DNA from: Acidobacteriota bacterium
GTDB taxonomy: Bacteria; Acidobacteriota; Holophagae; Thermotomaculales; Thermotomaculaceae
Length of the DNA: 7,051 bases
Assembly (NCBI GenBank): GCA_027067895.1
Contig: JAMOUY010000295.1
Span: forward strand, 1 to 7,051
Direction: 5' to 3'
In this document: positions 1 to 5,912 of the stretch, one piece after another
Numbering within the stretch: position 1 is the stretch's first letter
Layout: every line of letters starts with the position of its first letter
Translations under genes and position numbers: made by a program
The notes under the pieces: generated by a model
What the model was told of the DNA's origin: nothing
What the model saw: the letters and a program-made list of their open reading frames with translations, nothing else
Databases searched by the model: none

Positions 1-1
1 T

Positions 2-226
2 GCACCGGGACTTGTTGAGACCGAGTTTTCAATCGTCAGGTTTAAGGGAGACAAAGAAAAGGCCAAAAATGTTTACAAAGGATTAACGCCTTTGTATCCC
101 GAAGATATTGCCGATTTAATACTTTACACCGCAACAAGGCCGCCACACGTCCAAATAAACGAGGTTGTCATTATGCCGACAAATCAGGCAACAACTACAA
201 TAATCCATAGGGAAGAAAATGAATAA
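2..226 (+). CDS. Short-chain dehydrogenase/reductase, C-terminal fragment (YdfG-like)
   Basis: This is the last 74 codons of a gene that begins before the window, read in the frame starting at base 2 and ending with TAA at 224-226. The fragment opens with APGLVETEFS, the Pro-Gly-x-Val-x-Thr-x-Phe segment that follows the catalytic Tyr-x-x-x-Lys in classical SDR enzymes. It continues with PEDIADLI and then RPPHVQINEVVIMPTNQA, a C-terminal pattern typical of the YdfG / serine 3-dehydrogenase branch. Family members are cytosolic NADP-dependent oxidoreductases acting on 3-hydroxy acids such as serine or 3-hydroxypropionate analogues. The cofactor-binding and catalytic parts are outside the window, so substrate and cofactor are inferred. 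The stop overlaps the start of the HD-domain gene by 8 bp, which indicates co-transcription and probable translational coupling. Confidence 0.85.
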   Translation, partial: APGLVETEFSIVRFKGDKEKAKNVYKGLTPLYPEDIADLILYTATRPPHVQINEVVIMPTNQATTTIIHREENE

Positions 227-872
227 CAGGTTTCATTGGGAAGATTACCTTGAAGGAATTTTAAGGGAAAAAACCGAGAAAGAAGCGGCGGCATTGTGGA
301 AACTTACATCGGGAGGAATTCCCTTTGATTACAGGTTTGAGCATGTTATCTCTGTTGTAAAGCACGGCAAGTATCTGCAAAGGCATGAAGGCGGAAATTT
401 GAAAGTAATCGTTGCCGCATGCTACCTTCACGATATTGGAAAAAGTTTCTTTGTGAAAGAGGGAAAAACCAAACACCACGGAATAAAAAGCGCGGAAATG
501 TCAAAAAACATTTTAAGAAAGATTGGTGATTTTTCGGATAGAGAAATTGAGCATGTAGCCGATGCGATAAAAAACCATGTGGGATTGTTTAAGGACGGCA
601 AAGACAGGTGTATTGAGGGAAAAATTTTGTGGGATGCCGACAAACTGACAAAGGTGGGTGCCTTGTCCTTAACACATTCCCTTGCAATTGCGGGGTCTTT
701 CGGCGGAATAGACACCGATGGGATTGTTAAAAGGGGATTAAAGTGGGCGGAATTGGTGCCTAAAATTGTTGAAGGCTTTCACACCGAGACTGCCAAAAAA
801 CTCGGTAAACAAAGGGCGGAAATTCTGCTATCATTTTATAAGCAACTTGATAACGAATTTAGATTGGAGTGA
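219..872 (+). CDS. HD-domain metal-dependent phosphohydrolase
   Basis: This 217-residue protein carries an HD domain over about residues 40-160. Visible metal-site residues are His42 (RFEHV), the adjacent His71-Asp72 of LHDIGK, His86/His87 (KHHGIKSAE), His120 (IKNHVG) and the Asp pair at 139/141 (WDADKL). That order matches stand-alone HD phosphohydrolases, which hydrolyse phosphomonoesters or nucleotides in the cytosol using one or two divalent metals. The WDADKL followed by Gly-Ala is reminiscent of YedJ/YpgQ-type enzymes. The substrate cannot be read from sequence. There is no second domain such as GGDEF, RelA or tRNA nucleotidyltransferase. The ATG at 219 has AGGGA five bases upstream and lies inside the end of the SDR gene. 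The stop is 3 bp before coaX. A coenzyme or nucleotide housekeeping role is a guess from context. Confidence 0.85.
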   Translation: MNNRFHWEDYLEGILREKTEKEAAALWKLTSGGIPFDYRFEHVISVVKHGKYLQRHEGGNLKVIVAACYLHDIGKSFFVKEGKTKHHGIKSAEMSKNILRKIGDFSDREIEHVADAIKNHVGLFKDGKDRCIEGKILWDADKLTKVGALSLTHSLAIAGSFGGIDTDGIVKRGLKWAELVPKIVEGFHTETAKKLGKQRAEILLSFYKQLDNEFRLE

Positions 873-875
873 GTT

Positions 876-1640
876 ATGCTTTTAGCACTTGACATAGGAA
901 ACACAAACACAACAATCGGGGTTTTCAAAAATTCCGAACTTGTTATGGATTTCAGGCTTACAACAAACATTAACCAAACAATGGACGAATACGGAATTCT
1001 TGTTAGAAACCTTTTGTCCTTGCAGGGAATTGATTACCGCGAAGTAAAAAACATAATCGTGTCCTGCGTTGTCCCGCCTCTTGAAGAGGTTATTTACTTC
1101 ATGTCTCTGAATTACTTTAAAATCAAGCCTCTCTTTGTAAAGCCGGGAATAAAGACTGGGCTTGCCTTAATGGTTGAAACCCCGTCCGAAGTCGGTGCCG
1201 ACAGAATTGTTGACTGCGTTGCGGCAATAAACAAGTATGAAGCGCCTTTAATTGTTGTGGATTTCGGGACTGCCACAACCTTTGACGCAATTAGCGAGAA
1301 GAACGAGTTTTTGGGCGGCGCAATCGCACCGGGCTTAAAGATTTCCGCCTTTTCCCTTTTTGAAAAAGCGGCAAAACTTCCCGAGGTTGAAATTAGAAGG
1401 CCGAAATCCGCAATAGGAAAGAACACGGTAACAAACATTCAGTCGGGCCTTTTCTTCGGCTATGTTGGGCTTGTTTCCGAGGTTTTAAGAAGAATGCTTG
1501 ACGAACTGCCTAATGCAAAAGTAGTTGCGACCGGCGGGCTTGCAAAGGTTATTGCAAAAGAGTGCAAATTGATTGACATAATTGACGAAAAACTTACCCT
1601 TGAAGGGCTTAGAATACTTTTTGAAAAAAACAAAGACTGA
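876..1640 (+). CDS. coaX: Type III pantothenate kinase
   Basis: CoaX phosphorylates pantothenate to 4'-phosphopantothenate with ATP, the first committed step of coenzyme A synthesis, in the cytosol. The 254-residue length is normal for the family. All ASKHA-fold landmarks are present: the N-terminal phosphate loop DIGNTNTTIGVF (residues 6-17), GADRIVD (107-113) containing the Asp expected to act as catalytic base (Asp109), VVDFGTATTFDAI (127-139) with the second conserved Asp129, GGAIAPG (147-153) and the C-terminal VATGGLAK (217-224). Type III enzymes are known to need a monovalent cation and to be insensitive to CoA feedback; that is family knowledge. The ATG at 876 follows GGAG at 866-869, part of which lies in the preceding gene. 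The stop TGA overlaps the next ATG by one base. No other CoA gene is in the window. Confidence 0.97.
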   Translation: MLLALDIGNTNTTIGVFKNSELVMDFRLTTNINQTMDEYGILVRNLLSLQGIDYREVKNIIVSCVVPPLEEVIYFMSLNYFKIKPLFVKPGIKTGLALMVETPSEVGADRIVDCVAAINKYEAPLIVVDFGTATTFDAISEKNEFLGGAIAPGLKISAFSLFEKAAKLPEVEIRRPKSAIGKNTVTNIQSGLFFGYVGLVSEVLRRMLDELPNAKVVATGGLAKVIAKECKLIDIIDEKLTLEGLRILFEKNKD

Positions 1641-2311
1641 TGTGCAACAAAGAAAACACGCCGTTTGAAGAATACTTTGACAAAGTGGAGTGCTATTTTG
1701 CCTTAAAAAGGGACAAGGCTCTGCTTCTTTCCCCGGAGGAGTTTGCCGTTGTGGAAAGGTTTTACGAGGAAGGCGCGCCTTTGAAGGTTGTTTTCAGGGG
1801 AATTGACAGGTTTTTTGAAAAAAAGAAAAAAAGAAAGAGAAAATCCGCGAGAATTTACTTTCTAACCCATGTTGAAGATTATATTGGCGAAGTTTGGGAA
1901 GAATACAAAAGAAAAGGGACAGGCTCATACCTTGTCTCGGGGGAAAGCGAAGCCGATTTTATAACTTCGGGAATTGACCAAATAATATCTTCCCTTTCCA
2001 AGTGCCATCCTGCATTAAGCGAAATTGCAAAAGAAGTTGAGGAAAAACTTTTGTCCGTAAAATCAAAGTCAAATGAATTGACCCTTGAAGACGCTGAAAG
2101 GGAATTGGATACTATTTTGGAGTTTGCAACGAAAAGAATTTTTGATATTCTAAACAACGATTTGAGCGATGTTAAAGACGAGGTTGACGCCGAGGTTGAA
2201 TCGCTTGTAAATTCTTTGGGCAAAGACGTTAAGCCCGACGTTGTTGATAGATTTAAAACGCAGATAATCTTTGAAAAATTGAACTTTCCGAATATAACAT
2301 TGTTCGGCTGA
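1640..2311 (+). CDS. Conserved hypothetical protein between coaX and thiC
   Basis: I cannot assign a function. The 223-residue protein is soluble, with no signal peptide or membrane segment. Residues 12-60 hold a compact motif region: YFALKRDKALLLSPEEF, then ERFYEEGAPLKVVFRGIDRFFE. A strongly basic patch KKKKRKRK follows at 61-68, and then an aromatic segment around YFLTHVEDYIGEVWEEY (73-89). Residues 120-195 are predicted mostly helical and highly acidic, possibly coiled coil. The protein ends with LNFPNITLFG. The N-terminal pattern and the short aromatic C-terminus resemble an uncharacterised family I recall from Acidobacteria and Deltaproteobacteria; this needs a database check. The basic patch makes nucleic-acid binding possible but unproven. 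The start ATG overlaps the coaX stop (TGATG) and has no Shine-Dalgarno sequence, so translation is probably by reinitiation. A 17-bp gap leads to thiC. Confidence 0.85.
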   Translation: MCNKENTPFEEYFDKVECYFALKRDKALLLSPEEFAVVERFYEEGAPLKVVFRGIDRFFEKKKKRKRKSARIYFLTHVEDYIGEVWEEYKRKGTGSYLVSGESEADFITSGIDQIISSLSKCHPALSEIAKEVEEKLLSVKSKSNELTLEDAERELDTILEFATKRIFDILNNDLSDVKDEVDAEVESLVNSLGKDVKPDVVDRFKTQIIFEKLNFPNITLFG

Positions 2312-2316
2312 TAGAA

Positions 2317-2321
2317 AGGAG
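2317..2321 (+). promoter_or_regulatory. Ribosome binding site of thiC
   Basis: AGGAG seven bases before the ATG at 2329 is the strongest Shine-Dalgarno match in the first operon. It occupies most of the 17-bp gap after the hypothetical gene, leaving no room for a separate promoter or a thiamin riboswitch directly upstream. Confidence 0.8.
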
Positions 2322-2328
2322 TAAACTT

Positions 2329-3609
2329 ATGAGCATAATTGAACAACTTAAAAAAGGAAACATTCCAGATGTTTTGAAAAAGGTGGCGGAGTTGGAAAAT
2401 GTCCACCTTGACCATATAGTTAGCGGAATTCTTGAAGGAACCGTAGTTGTGCCCCACAACAACCTTAAAACCCTTGAAAAACCGTGTGCAATAGGCAAGG
2501 GTTTGAGAATTAAGGTAAACGCAAACATAGGCACATCTCAGGACCACGAAGACATAGAAGAGGAACTTGAAAAGTTGAGGATTGCGGTTAAATACGGCGC
2601 AGATGCCGTTATGGATTTGTCAACCGGAGACAAAGCAAGGCAAACAAGGTTGCAGGTTGTGAAAAATTCCCCTGTCCCGGTGGGCACGGTGCCGGTTTAC
2701 GAGGCATTTTTAAAGGCAGGCAAACACAAAGGCACAATAATGAGACTTACCGCCGACGACATTTTTGAAGCGATAGAACAGCACGGGAAGGACGGAGTTG
2801 ATTTTATTACCGTTCACTGCGGAATTACAATGGAATCCGTTGAAAGAATGAAAAAACAGGGAAGGCTTGCCGACGTGGTGTCAAGAGGCGGCTCGCTTTT
2901 AATTGAGTGGATGGTTTTAAACGAAAAGGAAAATCCTTTATACGAGCATTTTGACAGACTGCTTGAAATATGCAGAAAGTATGAGATGACAATCAGTTTG
3001 GGCGACGGAATGAGGCCGGGGGCAATTGAAGATGCGACAGACAGGGCGCAGATTCAGGAGTTGATAATTCTTGGAGAACTTGCGCAGTACGCTGTTGAAA
3101 ACGGAGTGCAGGTAATGATTGAGGGTCCGGGACACGTTCCGTTAGACCAAGTTGAAACAAATATGAAAATAGAGAAAACATTATGCAACGGGGCGCCTTT
3201 CTATGTTTTAGGCCCGATTGTAACAGATGTCGCCCCGGGCTACGACCACATTACCGCAGCAATAGGCGGAGCGATTGCCGCAATGAGCGGTGCCGATTTT
3301 CTATGCTATGTTACCCCTGCCGAGCATTTGAGGCTTCCCACCGTGGAAGATGTTAAAGTCGGAGTTATTGCAAGCAAAATAGCGGCGCATGCTGCTGATA
3401 TAGCAAAGGGAATTCCCGGCGCAAAGGAATGGGATTACAGAATGAGCAAGTATAGAAAAGAATTGAATTGGGAAGGAATGTTTAAAGAGTGTATAGACGA
3501 AGAAACGGCAAGGAAGATGAGAGGGGAAATTGAGCCTCAAAACGAAAACGTATGCAGTATGTGCGGTGAATTCTGTGCGCTAAAAACATTAAACGATGTT
3601 TTTAAATAA
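2329..3609 (+). CDS. thiC: Phosphomethylpyrimidine synthase ThiC
   Basis: ThiC is a non-canonical radical SAM enzyme that rearranges 5-aminoimidazole ribotide into hydroxymethylpyrimidine phosphate, the pyrimidine half of thiamin. The 426 residues are the short form without the N-terminal extension of proteobacterial and plant enzymes. Conserved blocks appear in order: VNANIGTS (63-70), ADAVMDLSTG (91-100), SPVPVGTVPVYEA (114-126), GVDFITVHCGIT (156-167), VSRGGS (184-189), SLGDGMRPG (223-231), IEGPGHVP (264-271), PIVTDVAPGYDHIT (296-309) and LCYVTPAEHL (325-334). His269 and His333 have the spacing of the known zinc ligands. The C-terminal cluster motif is Cys409-x2-Cys412-x3-Cys416, one residue shorter than the CX2CX4C described for the long enzymes. 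A paralogue, the 5-hydroxybenzimidazole synthase BzaF, is an alternative, but no cobalamin genes are nearby. No TPP riboswitch is seen upstream. Confidence 0.94.
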   Translation: MSIIEQLKKGNIPDVLKKVAELENVHLDHIVSGILEGTVVVPHNNLKTLEKPCAIGKGLRIKVNANIGTSQDHEDIEEELEKLRIAVKYGADAVMDLSTGDKARQTRLQVVKNSPVPVGTVPVYEAFLKAGKHKGTIMRLTADDIFEAIEQHGKDGVDFITVHCGITMESVERMKKQGRLADVVSRGGSLLIEWMVLNEKENPLYEHFDRLLEICRKYEMTISLGDGMRPGAIEDATDRAQIQELIILGELAQYAVENGVQVMIEGPGHVPLDQVETNMKIEKTLCNGAPFYVLGPIVTDVAPGYDHITAAIGGAIAAMSGADFLCYVTPAEHLRLPTVEDVKVGVIASKIAAHAADIAKGIPGAKEWDYRMSKYRKELNWEGMFKECIDEETARKMRGEIEPQNENVCSMCGEFCALKTLNDVFK

Positions 3610-3612
3610 TGC

Positions 3613-3621
3613 TGTTATAAT
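3613..3621 (+). promoter_or_regulatory. Extended -10 promoter for the amidase/GerMN unit
   Basis: TGTTATAAT in the 45-bp gap after thiC is a perfect extended -10 element: TG, one base, then consensus TATAAT at 3616-3621. No good -35 hexamer lies 16-18 bp upstream, where the sequence is the end of thiC, which is typical of extended -10 promoters. Transcription would start near 3628 and give a leader of about 25 bases. It would let the amidase unit be expressed independently of the cofactor operon, although no terminator separates the two. Confidence 0.6.
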
Positions 3622-3640
3622 AAAGGTAGAAAAATTTTTA

Positions 3641-3647
3641 AGGAAGG
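3641..3647 (+). promoter_or_regulatory. Ribosome binding site deciding the amidase start
   Basis: AGGAAGG ends seven bases before the ATG at 3655, the normal spacing. The in-frame TTG at 3652 directly before it would be only four bases away, so ATG at 3655 is the preferred start. Confidence 0.7.
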
Positions 3648-3654
3648 CGGTTTG

Positions 3655-5325
3655 ATGGCGAAAAGGCATACCTTAAAGGCTTTGGCTTTTGTGTTTCTTT
3701 TTCTTTTAACTTTTTCCGTTTTTGCGCAAAATACGGAAAAATCGGATACAGACAACGAAAAGACGGCTGAACAGACTACGATACAAACCGAAGTTCAAAC
3801 TGATACGGAAGAAAGCAGATGGCCTGAAAACTTTGCCTTTTTGGTAAACGGAAAAATTTTCTATCTTGATTATTTTATTGAAAACGACACGCCTTATTTT
3901 TCGCTTGAATCTATTTTCAATCCTTTAAAACAGGCTGGCCTCAAATATGGCAAAGTTTCTTCAACAGGCTATAAAATATCAATTGACGGCAATGAGTTTT
4001 TTCTTGATTTAAGGCATTTTTTAATAAAGTCCACAAAACTTTATGTTGATGAAAAAGAAAAGAAAAAACCTGATTTTAGGCCTCCTAAACGAATAATTAT
4101 TCCGGTGGATATTTTAATCAGAAACGGAAAGATTTATTTAAGATATGATTTTCTGCTTAAAGGTTTGCCGAGGTTGATAAACAAGGTTGTAGGCTATGAC
4201 GAAAATTCCGGCACTTTTGTGGTCGGAAGACGCAAGCCTGCTAAAATAAATTTTTCTTTAAAGGAAACCGAGCCTTATGCGATTTTAACTTTTAAATGCC
4301 CCGCAAAAATCAAATATTCGCTTATAACCGCCGACGGCAAGGCTTTCTTGACGGTTGATGCAAGGTTTAACATTGAAAAGGAAAAACTTGCAGAAATTTC
4401 AAGCGCTTTTTTCAGAGTTTCCGACGTAAAATTTATCGGAAGAAAAACAGAAATAGATTTTGATTTGACGGAAAAAACCGACAAGGTTTCCGCATTTTTT
4501 GACAGAAACTTTGACGAATTGAAGGTTTATTTTTACTCAAAGGATTTTTACAATCCCAAAGCCGATAATCTGAACAAAGCCGCAACCGAATTGGATGCCA
4601 CAAAGCATACCATTAAAAAAATAATTATTGACCCGGGACACGGCGGGGAAGATGAAGGCGCCGTAGGCAAAAGCGGAACTCTTGAAAAAGACATAGCCCT
4701 GAAAATTGCTTTTAAACTTGCCAAAGAGTTGCAGAAAAGGGGATACGAGGTTGTTATGACAAGGTATACCGACGTATTTGTCCCTCTTGAAGACAGGCCG
4801 GGAATAGCAAACTCAAACAACGGGGATTTGTTTATTTCAATTCACTTAAACGCATCTTACAGAAGAGCAAGCGGCGCGGAAACGTATATTTTAAGCCTTG
4901 GCGGGTACAGACAGGTTTCCGATACGATTGCTTTTGAAAACAGGCAAATAAGCAGAAAAGGCGGAAAAAGCAAGACGGAGAGTTCTTCCGCTCCCGTTTC
5001 TTTTATCCTCTGGGATATGGCTCAAAGAGAGTATATAAAAGACAGCGAAAAACTTGGAGAATACATTCAGGAAGGATTGAACAAACTGATGGGAATAAGG
5101 GACAGGGGAGTGAAACAGGCGCCTCTGGTTGTTTTAAAAGGACTTGATATGCCCGGAGTTTTGGTTGAAGTGGGATTTATTTCCAATCGTGTTGAAGAGG
5201 CAAAACTTAAAACCGAATGGTATCAGGATAGAATAGTAAACGTTATTGCCAACAGTGTTGACAGATACAAACTTTACTACGAATACAGAATGAAGGATTT
5301 GGCGGAAAAAAGCAATGAAGAGTAA
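3655..5325 (+). CDS. Exported N-acetylmuramoyl-L-alanine amidase (AmiC type)
   Basis: This zinc amidase cleaves the bond between N-acetylmuramic acid and the L-Ala of the stem peptide, and would act outside the cytoplasmic membrane on peptidoglycan. From ATG 3655 it has 556 residues. A Sec signal peptide (1-24, basic MAKRH start, hydrophobic core, FSVFA then Q) is followed by a Thr/Glu/Asp-rich linker to about 54. Residues 60-193 look like a copper-amine-oxidase N-terminal-type domain: two 'NGK...Y-L' strand patterns and VGYDENSGTFVV. Residues 198-298 are beta-rich and AMIN-like. The Amidase_3 domain spans about 321-545, with zinc ligands His329 (DPGHGG), Glu344 (TLEKD) and His397 (SIHLNA), and catalytic Glu505 (VEVGFISN). 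All catalytic residues are present, so it should be active. The downstream GerMN gene overlaps it by 11 bp. Confidence 0.93.
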   Translation: MAKRHTLKALAFVFLFLLTFSVFAQNTEKSDTDNEKTAEQTTIQTEVQTDTEESRWPENFAFLVNGKIFYLDYFIENDTPYFSLESIFNPLKQAGLKYGKVSSTGYKISIDGNEFFLDLRHFLIKSTKLYVDEKEKKKPDFRPPKRIIIPVDILIRNGKIYLRYDFLLKGLPRLINKVVGYDENSGTFVVGRRKPAKINFSLKETEPYAILTFKCPAKIKYSLITADGKAFLTVDARFNIEKEKLAEISSAFFRVSDVKFIGRKTEIDFDLTEKTDKVSAFFDRNFDELKVYFYSKDFYNPKADNLNKAATELDATKHTIKKIIIDPGHGGEDEGAVGKSGTLEKDIALKIAFKLAKELQKRGYEVVMTRYTDVFVPLEDRPGIANSNNGDLFISIHLNASYRRASGAETYILSLGGYRQVSDTIAFENRQISRKGGKSKTESSSAPVSFILWDMAQREYIKDSEKLGEYIQEGLNKLMGIRDRGVKQAPLVVLKGLDMPGVLVEVGFISNRVEEAKLKTEWYQDRIVNVIANSVDRYKLYYEYRMKDLAEKSNEE

Positions 5326-5896
5326 GTTTTTTCTTTTCGGTATATGCCTGCTCATTATTTTTTCGTCTGTTTTCTGCGACTTTAACAAAGAACAAAAGTC
5401 CGCTAATTTGGAAAATATCCGTGTAAACAAGAAAGACAAAGAAAAGGATTCCGAAACTATAAGTCAAGATAAGCAGAAAGAATTGAAATTTAAAGTTGTA
5501 AACTTATATTTTTACAGCCCGTATTACAATTCTTTAAAATCCGAAACGAGAAAGGTTTTTGATTTGGGGGAAAATTCCGCAATGATAAAGCAGGTTTTAA
5601 GAAGCCTTAAATTGGGCCCTGTTTCAAAGTTAAAGCCAACTGTCCCGGAAAACATAGAGTTTAAAGATGTTTTTATCTATAAAGGAATAGTTTATATTGA
5701 CTTGCACAAAAACAAGTCTCATTCTTCAATTGGCGGAGTAAGGGGAGAGAGGATTTTTATTAAATCTGTTGTAAAAACCGTTTTATCTCTTTCTTCCAAT
5801 TACAAAAAAGTGAAATTTTTAATTGACGGGGAAGAAACACCGTCGGTTATGGGACATATTGATTGTTCAAAGTTTTTTGCTTTCAGGTCATTGTAA
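5315..5896 (+). CDS. GerMN-domain envelope protein
   Basis: This 193-residue protein begins with an export signal (MKSKFF, then a hydrophobic stretch 5-20) ending at Cys21. That cysteine could be lipidated, but the preceding Phe20 is a poor lipobox residue, so it may instead be cleaved by ordinary signal peptidase or remain anchored. A Lys/Glu-rich linker runs from 22 to 58. Residues 60-187 form a GerMN domain, named for spore germination protein GerM: VNLYFYSP (62-69), the SLKLGP turn (97-102), IVYIDL (125-130), GGVRGE (140-145) and FLIDGEETPSVMGHID (168-183). The biochemical role of the domain is unsettled; it is found in envelope proteins of sporulating and non-sporulating bacteria, often beside amidases. 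The ATG lies within the last codons of the amidase, preceded by GGCGGA at 5301-5306, which implies coupled synthesis of the two proteins. Confidence 0.88.
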   Translation: MKSKFFLFGICLLIIFSSVFCDFNKEQKSANLENIRVNKKDKEKDSETISQDKQKELKFKVVNLYFYSPYYNSLKSETRKVFDLGENSAMIKQVLRSLKLGPVSKLKPTVPENIEFKDVFIYKGIVYIDLHKNKSHSSIGGVRGERIFIKSVVKTVLSLSSNYKKVKFLIDGEETPSVMGHIDCSKFFAFRSL

Positions 5897-5912
5897 TTAC
5901 AAGTTATTGTAA
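5887..5912. repeat. Direct and inverted repeat at the convergent gene ends
   Basis: GTCATTGTAA (5887-5896) recurs as GTTATTGTAA (5903-5912), nine of ten bases identical with a 16-bp period. Between them lies TTACAA (5897-5902), the reverse complement of TTGTAA. TTGTAATTACAA (5891-5902) is therefore a perfect 12-bp palindrome, and TTACAA-GTTA-TTGTAA is a perfect 6-bp stem with a 4-base loop. The element contains the stop codons of both converging genes. It has almost no G-C pairs and no following T-run on either strand, so it is not a textbook intrinsic terminator. Confidence 0.7.

Noticed and set aside
1879..2547. 222-codon open frame on the minus strand opposite the hypothetical gene and thiC start
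   Set aside because: It crosses two well-supported plus-strand genes, has no ribosome site or domain pattern, and is Ser/Phe-rich as expected for an antisense shadow of Lys/Glu-rich coding sequence.
3601..3652. Terminator between thiC and the amidase
   Set aside because: No GC-rich hairpin is present; the gap is explained by the promoter and ribosome site.
3652..3654. TTG as the amidase start
   Set aside because: Only four bases from the Shine-Dalgarno sequence, and directly followed by ATG 3655 at the normal seven-base spacing; it would add just one residue.
5134..5467. Minus-strand frames of 101 and 74 codons over the amidase/GerMN junction
   Set aside because: They are antisense shadows of two real genes with clear domains, with low-complexity Phe/Lys composition.
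5891..5912. Intrinsic (Rho-independent) terminator between the convergent units
   Set aside because: The stem is nearly all A-T and no T-run follows on either strand. Recorded as a repeat instead.
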